Source: Promethearchaeia archaeon (lineage in GTDB: Archaea > Asgardarchaeota > Lokiarchaeia > Sigyniarchaeales > SOKP01). Taken from it: a DNA stretch of 64,000 bases. The stretch covers positions 84,120-148,119 of the forward strand of contig JAHQWK010000020.1 of assembly GCA_029856145.1 (NCBI GenBank), written 5' to 3'. The translations under genes and the position numbers were made by a program. Shown piece after piece: positions 26,775 to 35,022 of the stretch (positions are counted from its first letter, which is position 1; every line of letters starts with the position of its first letter). Under the pieces are notes generated by a model. The model had not been told where the DNA came from, did not search any database, and saw only the letters and a program-made list of their open reading frames with translations.

Positions 26775-27101
26775 GAAATAACTCTACAAGATTGTAAAAT
26801 CAAAAATGGTCTATGGATAAAATTGAATTTGCCACAATACGAACTTGATGAATTCCTTAGACTTTTTGATTTGTTATTTGAATATTTAGAAATCAAAGAT
26901 TACATAATATTAACGGATTTAACTAATGGTAAAAGTCTTTTAAAAGGAATTTATGGAAGTTTAAATTTTTTAGAATCTTTCAATCCACTGGTCAATTTAA
27001 AATGGAATGAAAAGGATAAAATCTGGATGAACCATAAATTATATACAGAAAAATTTAAAAAAATTTATCCAGACCTTTTTTATGGGGTAAAAATTCAATA
27101 G
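26775..27101 (+). pseudogene. Duplicated C-terminal fragment of the 1206-residue gene
   Basis: The frame from about 26775 to 27101 matches the last 100 or so residues of the upstream 1206-residue protein: PQYELDEFLRLFDLLFEYLE against PQSEVDEFLKVFDLLFHYLE, and NHKLYTEKFKKIYPDLFYG against NHKLYTEKFEKIYPDLFYG. By eye about two thirds of residues are identical. The similarity continues upstream of the TTG at 26823 (KIKNGLWIK against RFENGLMIK), so the fragment was cut from a longer copy. An in-frame stop lies just before 26775. It could still be translated from TTG 26823 as a 92-residue stand-alone module. The 42-bp element also follows this copy. Confidence 0.8.
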
Positions 27102-27322
27102 AAATGTAGAAAAAATAAATGAAAGTGAGATAAACTATTCTCATATAATTTTTATTAATAATTTTCTTTTTCCGGCTTAGATTTTATTTTAGGTTTTAAA
27201 TCTATGTTGTTTAAAATAGTTTAATTCTCAGAAATTAAATTTTTATTATAGTCTATCAAAATTTTCATTTCAAGATAATATATTTTTTAGTGAGGTTTAA
27301 AAAAAAGAAATCAGATGTATTA

Positions 27323-27364
27323 GTATGCCAGGTGCTCATGAAGGTCACCCGATCATGTAAAGTC
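27323..27364 (+). repeat. 42-bp element, copy 2
   Basis: Identical over 42 bp to 26649-26690, 674 bp away, although the sequence between the coding fragment and the element has diverged and carries an extra 80 or so bases here. It encodes the same MPGAHEGHPIM peptide (27325-27360). The copy runs directly into a hairpin and T-tract. No insertion-sequence ends or target duplications are visible around it. Confidence 0.75.
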
Positions 27365-27397
27365 CTTAGGGACTTTAATATTCTATTTTTTCTTTTT
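27359..27397 (+). terminator. Hairpin plus T-tract
   Basis: AAAGTCC (27359-27365) pairs with GGACTTT (27370-27376) around a TTAG loop, followed within ten bases by a T-rich run (27385-27397). This fits termination of a rightward transcript that includes the repeated 42-bp element. The first base pairs use the 3' end of the element itself. Confidence 0.55.
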
Positions 27398-27452
27398 CCT
27401 TTATTAAAAAAATTTAATATTTTCTAAGAACTTTCCTTAATTTTTAATTTTC

Positions 27453-28766
27453 TTAAACCTGATTAAAATTCTTTGGTTTTATAGCAAATTTAGATGAAAA
27501 AAGAAAAACAATTGATATTGATGTAAGTGAAACAACCGTAATGATCAAGATATCCATTGATACATATTGAGACAGAAATGTTCCGAGGGGTAAAAGGGTT
27601 ATACTGGCTAAATTTGAGGATAATGACATAATCCAATATCGCAGATTCTCATTTTTTCCAGTTCTGGAAATCTGCAGAAAAATATTCGTATATAATACCA
27701 CAAATAACCCGCCTAGGAGGTTAATAAAGGAATATATTAATACCAAGATCATTATGTTTGAGAATAGTAGCAGAACTAAACTAAATATATAAATTAAAGT
27801 TAAATACACTATAGTTTGTAATACACTTTTATTTTGAATAATATTCGGGTCTTTTTTTAAATCTATGATATTTAGTATCTTCTTAGCTAAATAAAACCCC
27901 ATTATATTAAAAACCGTAAAAATAATATAAAAATCTGAATATAAAGAAAAGCCTTCCTCTCCAAATCGGGAAAGAATGTAAGAACTAAAAGGATAAGCTA
28001 TTAATTTATCGCTCCATAAAAAAAAATAAGCTATAAATATAAAGGTAATAGCAAAAGGTGAAAAGATTAGTAAATTATTCTGATTTTGAAAGGCCTTCAT
28101 AGAAGGTTCTTGATTTGGCACTTTGGAGGAAGATTTCTTCATAAAAATGAATATTAATAATAAGGGGGAGGTTATTAACCATCCTACTACAAAGAAAATG
28201 TTCCAAAAATCTATAGAATCAATTTCTTTAACACAAAGTTTGAAAAGAAATGAGGAAAGTAATATACCTATTGAGGAGCAAGTATTGATTAATATAATTA
28301 TATTTCGTTCACTTTTTTTATCGGGAGACTCTAAAAGTAGTTTTGACATCCCTGTTCTAATTACTGCTTGACTTATTAGAAATAGAACTAAGAAAATAGC
28401 ATAACTAAGAAGAGATTGATTATATATAATAAACATTAAGAAGCTTAAAGATAGAACAAAACTAAAGGAGGTTATTATCTTGTTCTTATACTTTGAATAT
28501 TTATCAAAAAAAAGTCCCAATGCGGGGAATGAAAACAAAACTAAATATGATAAACTCTGTATTAGTGATAAACTGGATCTATCTACATTTAAAACATCGA
28601 AATGAAATAAAGGGATATAAACAAGGACGTAGATTTGAATCAAGCTAATGATGAAATAAACTAATGAGAATACGACATAATTGTTCTTACTATTTTTTAT
28701 TTTTTTTAGGGCTTTTTGAATATTTTCCCTACTAAATTTTTTCTCCAATTTTTCGTGAGTGAGCAT
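27453..28766 (-). CDS. MFS-type transporter
   Basis: A 437-residue integral membrane protein with about twelve hydrophobic segments arranged as two groups of six and a long charged loop in the middle (about 210-230, KKSSSKVPNQEPSMK). The overall layout and the FDKYSKYKNK loop between helices 2 and 3 (related to the MFS motif A) support the major facilitator superfamily. The substrate is unknown. There is no adjacent regulator. The gene converges on the duplicated fragment and 42-bp element. Confidence 0.75.
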   Translation of the reverse strand: MLTHEKLEKKFSRENIQKALKKIKNSKNNYVVFSLVYFIISLIQIYVLVYIPLFHFDVLNVDRSSLSLIQSLSYLVLFSFPALGLFFDKYSKYKNKIITSFSFVLSLSFLMFIIYNQSLLSYAIFLVLFLISQAVIRTGMSKLLLESPDKKSERNIIILINTCSSIGILLSSFLFKLCVKEIDSIDFWNIFFVVGWLITSPLLLIFIFMKKSSSKVPNQEPSMKAFQNQNNLLIFSPFAITFIFIAYFFLWSDKLIAYPFSSYILSRFGEEGFSLYSDFYIIFTVFNIMGFYLAKKILNIIDLKKDPNIIQNKSVLQTIVYLTLIYIFSLVLLLFSNIMILVLIYSFINLLGGLFVVLYTNIFLQISRTGKNENLRYWIMSLSSNLASITLLPLGTFLSQYVSMDILIITVVSLTSISIVFLFSSKFAIKPKNFNQV

Positions 28767-28869
28767 ATCACTTTATTTCAGAAGATATAATTAAACCAAT
28801 TGAAATTTTTATATTGGGCATATCGATTTTTGTATTGCGGTTTAAAAAGATAATTTTAGATAAAATTAC

Positions 28870-29010
28870 ATGAATTTATTTAAATGTCCTAATTGTAGAT
28901 TATGTATAGATTTTGACATCTTATTCAAAAAAGAGCTATGTCCTATGTGTGGTATGCCTTTAGACTATTGTATTGATAAGAACCCACCTAATATTGATAA
29001 GAAGTGTTAA
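28870..29010 (+). CDS. Zinc-ribbon microprotein (46 aa)
   Basis: An ATG frame of 46 codons encodes two Cys pairs, CPNC at residues 6-9 and CPMC at 24-27, plus a further Cys, a compact zinc ribbon without additional domains. The sequence between the pairs is hydrophobic (CIDFDILFKKEL). It is divergent from the MFS gene and faces another zinc-ribbon microprotein gene at 29179-29322. Such short archaeal ribbons often bind RNA polymerase, ribosomes or other proteins; no specific role can be given. Confidence 0.6.
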   Translation: MNLFKCPNCRLCIDFDILFKKELCPMCGMPLDYCIDKNPPNIDKKC

Positions 29011-29178
29011 TTTTGAAGATATCTCAGAGACCAATTTAATATATAAATAGATTTTTTCCCATAGCTTTTTTAGAAATCTGCAAAATCTAAAAACCAATTG
29101 AAAGCTTAAGGCTTCAAGACACAATTAAATCCTCTAAATTTAACTAAGATTTATATCTTAATAATTTAAAAAAAAAAT

Positions 29179-29322
29179 TTAGATATCCTTTTGATTTAAA
29201 CCATTATTTTCGAGAGAATTAAAAAATCTACCACATACATGACAATAAGTGCATTTTGAATCTAAATGTATACTGGTTCTACAGGATGGGCATTTAATAT
29301 AAATGGTGTTATGAAAATACAT
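29179..29322 (-). CDS. Zinc-ribbon microprotein (47 aa)
   Basis: An ATG frame of 47 codons on the minus strand with CPSC, CTYC and CHVCG motifs; the first CPSC and the last CHVC most likely form the zinc site. It opens MYFHNTIYIKCPSCRTSIHL and ends in a polar tail. It converges on the 46-residue ribbon at 28870-29010, with about 170 bases between them. No family is recognised. Confidence 0.55.
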   Translation of the reverse strand: MYFHNTIYIKCPSCRTSIHLDSKCTYCHVCGRFFNSLENNGLNQKDI

Positions 29323-29459
29323 AAAAAATAATCTATAATTCTGTATTTAAATTACTACATAAATGCTTAAAATGGATGAAATTTATTAGAGGGCATAATA
29401 AAATTTAAACGTTATTTTAGATATTTTAATAAGTATAAGACATTAAATAGCTAAAAAAA

Positions 29460-29534
29460 GGACCTATAGCCTAGCCTGGATAGGGCGTCGGACTTCTAAT
29501 CCGAAAGTCGCAGGTTCGAATCCTGCTAGGTCCG
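29460..29534 (+). tRNA. tRNA-Arg (TCT)
   Basis: A complete cloverleaf. The acceptor stem GGACCTA (29460-29466) pairs with TAGGTCC (29527-29533) and the discriminator is G. The D-arm contains AGCCTGGATAGGGC, the anticodon arm CGGA-CTTCTAA-TCCG gives anticodon TCT (Arg), and the T-arm GCAGG-TTCGAAT-CCTGC is perfect. No intron and no encoded CCA. The trm5 gene converges on it 4 bp downstream. Confidence 0.95.
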
Positions 29535-29537
29535 CTC

Positions 29538-30686
29538 TTATTTTGAGGCTTTTATTTTTAAGTCTACAACAATTAATTCAGATTTTGGCGAATAATGCTT
29601 TACAATTTTAGAAAAAATAATAGATTCAATTTCCCAATTAAGAAGAGTTAGTTCTTCTTCAAGAAACTTTAAAGTTTTTTCTATAGGGTTTGGTTTTTCT
29701 GAGAATTGATAAAAATGTAGAATCCCCCCAGATTCTTTCATTAAGAAGCAAGCTACATCAATGAAATTGATTGAACTTTCGGGTAAGTTCATAATTATCC
29801 TGTCTGCTTTGTTGTATAATGATTTGCTTAATTGGTTTGTGGGCTCAAGAAGATTTTTAACATCAATGTTGTTTGGGAAAATTTCTCCGTTAAGTTTATT
29901 TAATTTGATATTGTCTTTCAAATATCTATAGGCATTGGGGTTTACATCAAAAGCATAAATTTTGACATTTTTATTTTTCGCGATTTGAATTGAGAACGTT
30001 CCAACTCCCGCAAACATATCAAGAATTATCTCATCTTCTTGTATCTCACTTGAAGCAATCCTTCGTCGCTCGAAAACCAATCTTGGAGAAAAATATATAT
30101 TCTTAATATCAAGTCTGAAAAAGCAATCATTTTCCTTATGAATTGTTTCAGATTTATCCTCGCCATTTAAAAGAGTCAATTCTCTTAAACGATACTTACC
30201 TTTTATTTCACTTTTCTTCTCATAAACGGTTTTGACATTATTATTTACATCTATTATCGCATTAGCAATTTTATCCTTATAATCATGATACTCTTTATCA
30301 TATAATTGATTAAATTTATCAAATTCGATTACAGCAATATGTCCAATAATGTCATATGATTTTGGAATTAAATCTAAATATTCATCTGGAATTTTACCTT
30401 TTACTGCTTCCTGAAGTGTTTTATATTTATAATTTTCGTTAGGTATTCCTTCTTTGGAAATCATTTCAAAATTGATTTCTTTATCTATAACTGTTTTTAT
30501 TTTATCAAGGATAGATTGCCCTTTTATTATTGGATATAAAATATAATCGTTCTCATGTAAAATTTTAAATTTATGGTTAATAATTAGAGTAGCTTTAAGA
30601 TTTTTTTTTATAAAATCAATAAAATGCTGTCCGTCTTTCTTTTTCAATTTAATATATGTAATTTCTTTTTTGTTATTGATTTCCAT
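29538..30686 (-). CDS. trm5: tRNA (guanine-37-N1)-methyltransferase Trm5
   Basis: A 382-residue class I SAM methyltransferase. The SAM-binding motif DMFAGVGTF is at 223-231, the acidic FDVNP loop follows, and NLPESS at 301-306 is the Trm5-type active-site motif. The N-terminal 100 residues form the D1-like region and YDIIGHIAVI begins the D2 region, as in archaeal Trm5. The enzyme makes m1G37 next to the anticodon, which prevents frameshifting. The related Taw2 and Taw3 enzymes use different motifs. It overlaps the DUF371 gene by 14 bases and is last in the fap7-tgtA-DUF371-trm5 operon. Confidence 0.9.
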   Translation of the reverse strand: MEINNKKEITYIKLKKKDGQHFIDFIKKNLKATLIINHKFKILHENDYILYPIIKGQSILDKIKTVIDKEINFEMISKEGIPNENYKYKTLQEAVKGKIPDEYLDLIPKSYDIIGHIAVIEFDKFNQLYDKEYHDYKDKIANAIIDVNNNVKTVYEKKSEIKGKYRLRELTLLNGEDKSETIHKENDCFFRLDIKNIYFSPRLVFERRRIASSEIQEDEIILDMFAGVGTFSIQIAKNKNVKIYAFDVNPNAYRYLKDNIKLNKLNGEIFPNNIDVKNLLEPTNQLSKSLYNKADRIIMNLPESSINFIDVACFLMKESGGILHFYQFSEKPNPIEKTLKFLEEELTLLNWEIESIIFSKIVKHYSPKSELIVVDLKIKASK

Positions 30687-31110
30687 TTATCTCATTTAGT
30701 TCAAATGTTATTGTTATTCTTTTTCCCGGAATTTTTAGCATTTCAATTAAAGCACGATTTATCTCATTTGATGATTTTGTACAATTAACCAGTACGGTTC
30801 TGTTGCAAATATAATTACTTGTACGAAATACCATATCATCTTTATCTAATAATCTTAGCTCTTTATTTCCAAAACCATAGAAGGAATCTTGGATATTTTC
30901 TATTTTTAATGTAACTTTTAATTTTTTTCCATTATTTATTTTTTCTTTCAAAGTGGAATTTAAATCAAAACAAGCTTTTGTAGCATTAATCCCTACGATA
31001 CAATTTCCTTTCCTTGTTAAATTTTTAACTTTTGTAAGTTCTATCGTTGTTTTATGAGTGCTTAATATATTTTCATGGCCAAAAGCATAAATTTTGTCTA
31101 AAATAGTCAT
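30673..31110 (-). CDS. DUF371 family archaeal protein
   Basis: A 145-residue protein of the archaeal DUF371 family, recognised by AFGHENILSTHKTTIELTK at the start, NCIVGINATKACFDL in the middle and the Cys in ICNRTVLVNCTKSS. Its biochemical role is unknown. It begins in TAAATG directly after tgtA (GTGAT serves as ribosome binding site) and overlaps trm5. This coupling between two tRNA-modification genes suggests a function in tRNA maturation; that is inference from position. Confidence 0.82.
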   Translation of the reverse strand: MTILDKIYAFGHENILSTHKTTIELTKVKNLTRKGNCIVGINATKACFDLNSTLKEKINNGKKLKVTLKIENIQDSFYGFGNKELRLLDKDDMVFRTSNYICNRTVLVNCTKSSNEINRALIEMLKIPGKRITITFELNEINGNQ

Positions 31111-32757
31111 TTAATCACTTTTAAAGAATTTAATAAGGGGGTCTAGTTCATTAAATTTAGCAATCTCGAGTTTATATTTAGATTTTAAAATATCGGCCAA
31201 TTTAATTATGATATTTTTTTTAGAATATTGGACAACTTCATTGAATTGATTAATAAATTCCTCAGGAATTAATATTCCGCATTTAGAATAATTTTGAGAA
31301 TGAAATTTAAAAAATAATTCTAACTTTTGCACTAAACTCTGGTAAATTAAATTTTTTTCACTCAATAAATCAATTGATTCATATTGGCCCATGGGAAAAG
31401 AAAAGCTTAGTTCTAGTGGAATAATTCCATAAAAATCAGAGAAAAATGCCACATGAAGAAGTTTCCGGGGTATTATTGAGTTATTATTAATTTTTTCTAA
31501 CCAATTCTTGATACTTGGTGATCTATCGCCCTTTGCATCCAACTCAGGTAAAATTACTAAAAATTTTGCATTTTCTGGAACTCTATAATTATCTTTTAAT
31601 TTGGCTTCATAACGATAAAGCAGAGGTCTTTCAACACTTTCTAGAGAAGAATAAAGCCTACCGTGCGTTTTATACAATTTCTCATGTGTTTCAAATAAAG
31701 GTAAATATGATTTAATTAATTTTGAAGCTTTAACTAAACTAGGATGATTTCGAATCCTTTGTTCAACAAGCTCCCATAAGTTACCTTCTTTAATCGCTTG
31801 CCGTATTGTTCTTAATTCTGAAAATGACAAGTATAAATTATGTTTAGCTAATAGTTCAGTTCGCAATGTTTCATCGAATTTTAACACTTCTTTAGGGTTA
31901 TAGTCACAACATATAGGACAGTGGCATGGAAATTCTTCTAATTCATCTAATTTCCTTGTTCCCGTAGATAATGTGAAATATCTGTTTTCTTTTGCAAATA
32001 ATATGTATGCTGCGGAATCCATTAAGTCGCACCCGCATGCCACGGCTAAGGAAAAGAATTGAGGTAAGCCTAATCCGAACATATGAATAGGTTTATTCCA
32101 TATTATGTCTTTTTTTACATTCAAAAGAATTTCTATTACTAAATCAAATCTGTAGTTTAGGAGTGATTTAACTAAACCTCCTATTGCGTAAACTCCAAAA
32201 TCTAGTTTACTCATTTCAGTTGTGCTTGTTTTTAATAAATCATCATATTTAGCTCCATGAATTGGGCCAAACCAGTGACAAGTATCCTTGATTCTTCGAT
32301 TAATGTTTTCTTTAGCTCGCTCTATTGTTATATCAACTTTCTTTTTAGCGATATCATAATTATCATCAGGTTGAACAGGTTCATCTAAGATCACAGCAAA
32401 ATCTGTTCCAATATCTTCTTGGAATTTTTCTATTTCTGCTGCTTGAATTTTTAACTTGTTTTTGTTGTACATATACTTTTGGAAAGCTCCACTATCCGTT
32501 GCTGTTATTCCATCAAAATTTAAATGTGAATGTAGTCCTTTCCTTAAGATGTCATCTCGGATTTGTTTATTCTGATAGATAATATAAGCATTTGTAAAAA
32601 CACATTGAGCACCTATTTTTTTCAAATCTGAAGTTGAAATAATATTTTTGTATGGATGTAACACAGGAAATAAATTGGGAGTGATCATTTGTTTGTTATT
32701 TACAGTTAATTTTCCAATTCTTCCTAAAGCATCAAAATCAGAGATCTCCCATTTCAT
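31111..32757 (-). CDS. tgtA: Archaeosine tRNA-guanine transglycosylase
   Basis: A 548-residue ArcTGT that exchanges guanine-15 in the tRNA D-loop for preQ0, the first step of archaeosine formation. The TIM-barrel catalytic domain carries TDSGAF, HWFGPIHG, the GLGLPQFF segment and DLMDSAAYIL. The zinc site CHCPICC lies at about 279-285. The domain C1 region follows (about 400-548), while a canonical C-terminal PUA domain is not obvious, so the protein is shorter than many full-length TgtA proteins; PUA may be a separate gene elsewhere. It is preceded by fap7 and followed directly by DUF371. Confidence 0.93.
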   Translation of the reverse strand: MKWEISDFDALGRIGKLTVNNKQMITPNLFPVLHPYKNIISTSDLKKIGAQCVFTNAYIIYQNKQIRDDILRKGLHSHLNFDGITATDSGAFQKYMYNKNKLKIQAAEIEKFQEDIGTDFAVILDEPVQPDDNYDIAKKKVDITIERAKENINRRIKDTCHWFGPIHGAKYDDLLKTSTTEMSKLDFGVYAIGGLVKSLLNYRFDLVIEILLNVKKDIIWNKPIHMFGLGLPQFFSLAVACGCDLMDSAAYILFAKENRYFTLSTGTRKLDELEEFPCHCPICCDYNPKEVLKFDETLRTELLAKHNLYLSFSELRTIRQAIKEGNLWELVEQRIRNHPSLVKASKLIKSYLPLFETHEKLYKTHGRLYSSLESVERPLLYRYEAKLKDNYRVPENAKFLVILPELDAKGDRSPSIKNWLEKINNNSIIPRKLLHVAFFSDFYGIIPLELSFSFPMGQYESIDLLSEKNLIYQSLVQKLELFFKFHSQNYSKCGILIPEEFINQFNEVVQYSKKNIIIKLADILKSKYKLEIAKFNELDPLIKFFKSD

Positions 32758-32784
32758 ATTATCTACCTTCTTTAATTTAAATAC

Positions 32785-33378
32785 CTAATCGAAAAACTCT
32801 TCTAACCGATTTTCTTGAAATAGTTTTTCCAACCAATCTATTTTACCTATAAAATAATTATTTCCATCTTGATTTCCGAGTACGATATCTACAATAATTT
32901 TAGCTATTGAATAAATACTGAGATTTGTCGTATTTATTTCAAAAAGTGGAAATTTTGATTGTTTTTGAATAAAATAATTCACGCAATTGCCTAAAATTTC
33001 TGCTTGAATGTTTTCAATAATTTTTTCTGAAGTATATTTTTTTTTTTCTAACCTTTTGTATAATTCATCCGGATTACATCTTAAAATGAACGCATAATCA
33101 ATAAAATTTTCTGGAATAATATCAGAGAAATGACTTTCTATTATCAGGAAAGGTGAATCAGCTTGCCTAATCTCATCAATCTTTTTTAAGACATAGGGCA
33201 AAAATATTTCAAAATCTACAATGTAGGTTTTTCTTTCTTCATCATATTCGAATGAAAATTTATCAGAAATTGCTAATTCATTCAAAGAGATCATTTTAGC
33301 CTGCAAGAAATTAGTTATTTCTTTTGCTACTGAGGTTTTCCCACAACCTGGTGTTCCGGAGATTAAAATATTTTTCAT
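32785..33378 (-). CDS. Fap7/AK6-type adenylate kinase
   Basis: A 197-residue P-loop NTPase. GTPGCGKTS at 8-16 is the Walker A motif; the DFEIFLPYVLKKI and FLIIESHFSD segments and RCNPDELYKRLEKKKY match the archaeal/eukaryotic Fap7 (hCINAP, AK6) family. These proteins combine adenylate kinase/ATPase activity with a role in the last steps of small-subunit maturation through S11. The C-terminal 30 residues (IDWLEKLFQENRLEEFFD) extend the core. It is the first gene of the operon with tgtA, 27 bp upstream of it. Confidence 0.88.
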   Translation of the reverse strand: MKNILISGTPGCGKTSVAKEITNFLQAKMISLNELAISDKFSFEYDEERKTYIVDFEIFLPYVLKKIDEIRQADSPFLIIESHFSDIIPENFIDYAFILRCNPDELYKRLEKKKYTSEKIIENIQAEILGNCVNYFIQKQSKFPLFEINTTNLSIYSIAKIIVDIVLGNQDGNNYFIGKIDWLEKLFQENRLEEFFD

Positions 33379-33453
33379 TTCTAAATTTATAATAGAGTAG
33401 GATAATTAAAAAAATGAATGAATATACTTGAAATTAATTCAAGCTAAAAATAA

Positions 33454-33527
33454 TGGGAAAGGGGGGCTTCGAACCCCCGACCTCACGGTTATCAGCCGTG
33501 CGCTATACCAGGCTAAGCCACTCTCCC
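33454..33527 (-). tRNA. tRNA-Ile (GAT)
   Basis: Read on the minus strand: acceptor GGGAGAG pairs with CTTTCCC (one G-T pair), the anticodon arm CACGG-CTGATAA-CCGTG gives anticodon GAT (Ile), and the T-arm CGGGGG-TTCGAAG-CCCCC is strong. Discriminator A. No intron, and CCA is not encoded. It lies upstream of the fap7-tgtA-DUF371-trm5 operon on the same strand, 75 bp before fap7. Confidence 0.95.
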
Positions 33528-33664
33528 TTAACAGGAATGTTCACAGTATGAAAATGCATATTTTAAAAAACGTTTTTTAACGAATAAATTTAATAAATCG
33601 TATTTAAAAAATTTTTTGACCTAAAATATAATAGATAAAACGTTGTATTTTATATTAGTTAGCA

Positions 33665-34096
33665 ATGCCTAGAATTTTAAATTATTCAATAGTAGGTTTA
33701 GAGGATTATACAATTAGCTTTGAGAGTTATTGTTCTTTATGCGAAATTCAAAAATACTGCAAGTTTGGAAAAGAAGAACCTTTTTCTATTAAAATCAGTT
33801 GTAGTGATTTAAATCGGGCAAAAGAAAAAGTAAAATTTGACCAACTTCAAAGACTACAAAAGACAGAAGATGTTTCAGTTCCATATGAAGAGCTAGTTAA
33901 AAAGGTAAGAATTAATCTGCAAAATATAATTTCTCAAATATGGAAAGGGAAAATTAAAGCTCAAAAAGAAGAAATTAGATGCTTAGACTCTAGAAAAATT
34001 GATCCTATGTTAGTTTCACAACAAGGGCAGAATTGGTGGCAAGATTTTAACGCAACAATTAAAGTTATTAATCAAGAGTGTGAAAAGATTACCTAA
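33665..34096 (+). CDS. Hypothetical cysteine-containing protein
   Basis: 143 residues. The first 50 contain CSLCEIQKYC and a further Cys in IKISCSDL, which could bind zinc or an iron-sulfur cluster. The remainder is helical and charged (RAKEKVKFDQLQRLQK), ending near NWWQDFNATIKVI. No family is recognised. It is followed 56 bp later by a membrane protein on the same strand. Confidence 0.6.
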   Translation: MPRILNYSIVGLEDYTISFESYCSLCEIQKYCKFGKEEPFSIKISCSDLNRAKEKVKFDQLQRLQKTEDVSVPYEELVKKVRINLQNIISQIWKGKIKAQKEEIRCLDSRKIDPMLVSQQGQNWWQDFNATIKVINQECEKIT

Positions 34097-34152
34097 CCTA
34101 ATGTAAAAGATTTTGTAGACTTTAAATACGCAGTATTAAATATTATTATGTC

Positions 34153-34785
34153 ATGGTTTTGTATGGACAAATCATTAAGAACATTTTCTCCATAGATGAA
34201 GTGTTTAATGCCATAATCGCAGTGCTGGAAAATTTTTGTATCGCTTTCAATAATTTCTTTTTAATTTTATGCAAATATCTGAAATTTATTTTTGTTTTTA
34301 TTATTTTAACTATTGGAATTCTAACTTTATTAAGATTAAGAGGTGTTTATCGACAATCTAGATTAGTTAGTAAAGATAAACAAGAAGATCTATTCATGAA
34401 ACCAAGATTAATTTTAGGATGTTCCTATATTGTTTTAGCTTTTGGAATTCTTTTTAATTATATCACTTATTTTTTAATTTGGATTTTGGATCCACTACCT
34501 GATAAATTAATCTTTAGTTTTATTGATTTTGATGGGATCGATCCTTTTTATCTAAATAGGCTAATGAATCTTAGTACTTGTCAGTTTCCTCATGAAAAAA
34601 CTATATATTATTGCTTTTCTTATTTTTCTTTATTTTCATTACTACAAATATTAGTAAGTCTATGGTATCTCATCAATAATAATCGTTTGATTAATAACCC
34701 AAGAAAAACATTCATGTGGTTAATTTCTGGTGTTATGGAAGGACTTTTATTCGGTTTCAATACATCTCTTCCATTTTTTTTGTAA
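34153..34785 (+). CDS. Four-span membrane protein
   Basis: 210 residues with four hydrophobic segments (about 35-62, 80-108, 152-175 and 188-208). The loop between helices 2 and 3 contains DPLPDKLIFSFIDFDGIDPF and two Cys-containing stretches. No transporter or enzyme motif is recognised. It may be co-transcribed with the preceding cysteine-containing gene. Confidence 0.55.
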   Translation: MVLYGQIIKNIFSIDEVFNAIIAVLENFCIAFNNFFLILCKYLKFIFVFIILTIGILTLLRLRGVYRQSRLVSKDKQEDLFMKPRLILGCSYIVLAFGILFNYITYFLIWILDPLPDKLIFSFIDFDGIDPFYLNRLMNLSTCQFPHEKTIYYCFSYFSLFSLLQILVSLWYLINNNRLINNPRKTFMWLISGVMEGLLFGFNTSLPFFL

Positions 34786-35022
34786 AAATTTAACATGCAT
34801 AACTTTAATTGCATTTTCTAGATACACACAGATTCTGAGCGAAACATTTAAATAATATATTTATATATATATTATTTGCATCAAAGAATATATTAGAGTT
34901 TCAGTCACGTATATTTTTACAATTTCAAAATAGTATTTTATTCGGTACACGGGTTAATTTTTGCTTAGAAAGATTTATTAGAAGGATATTTATAATTTTA
35001 AAAATATAATTGGGTTGGTATT

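Noticed and set aside
26649..27364. The two 42-bp copies as a CRISPR or insertion-sequence ends
   Set aside because: Only two copies 674 bp apart, in direct orientation, with coding sequence between them; no spacer periodicity, inverted ends, target duplications or transposase.
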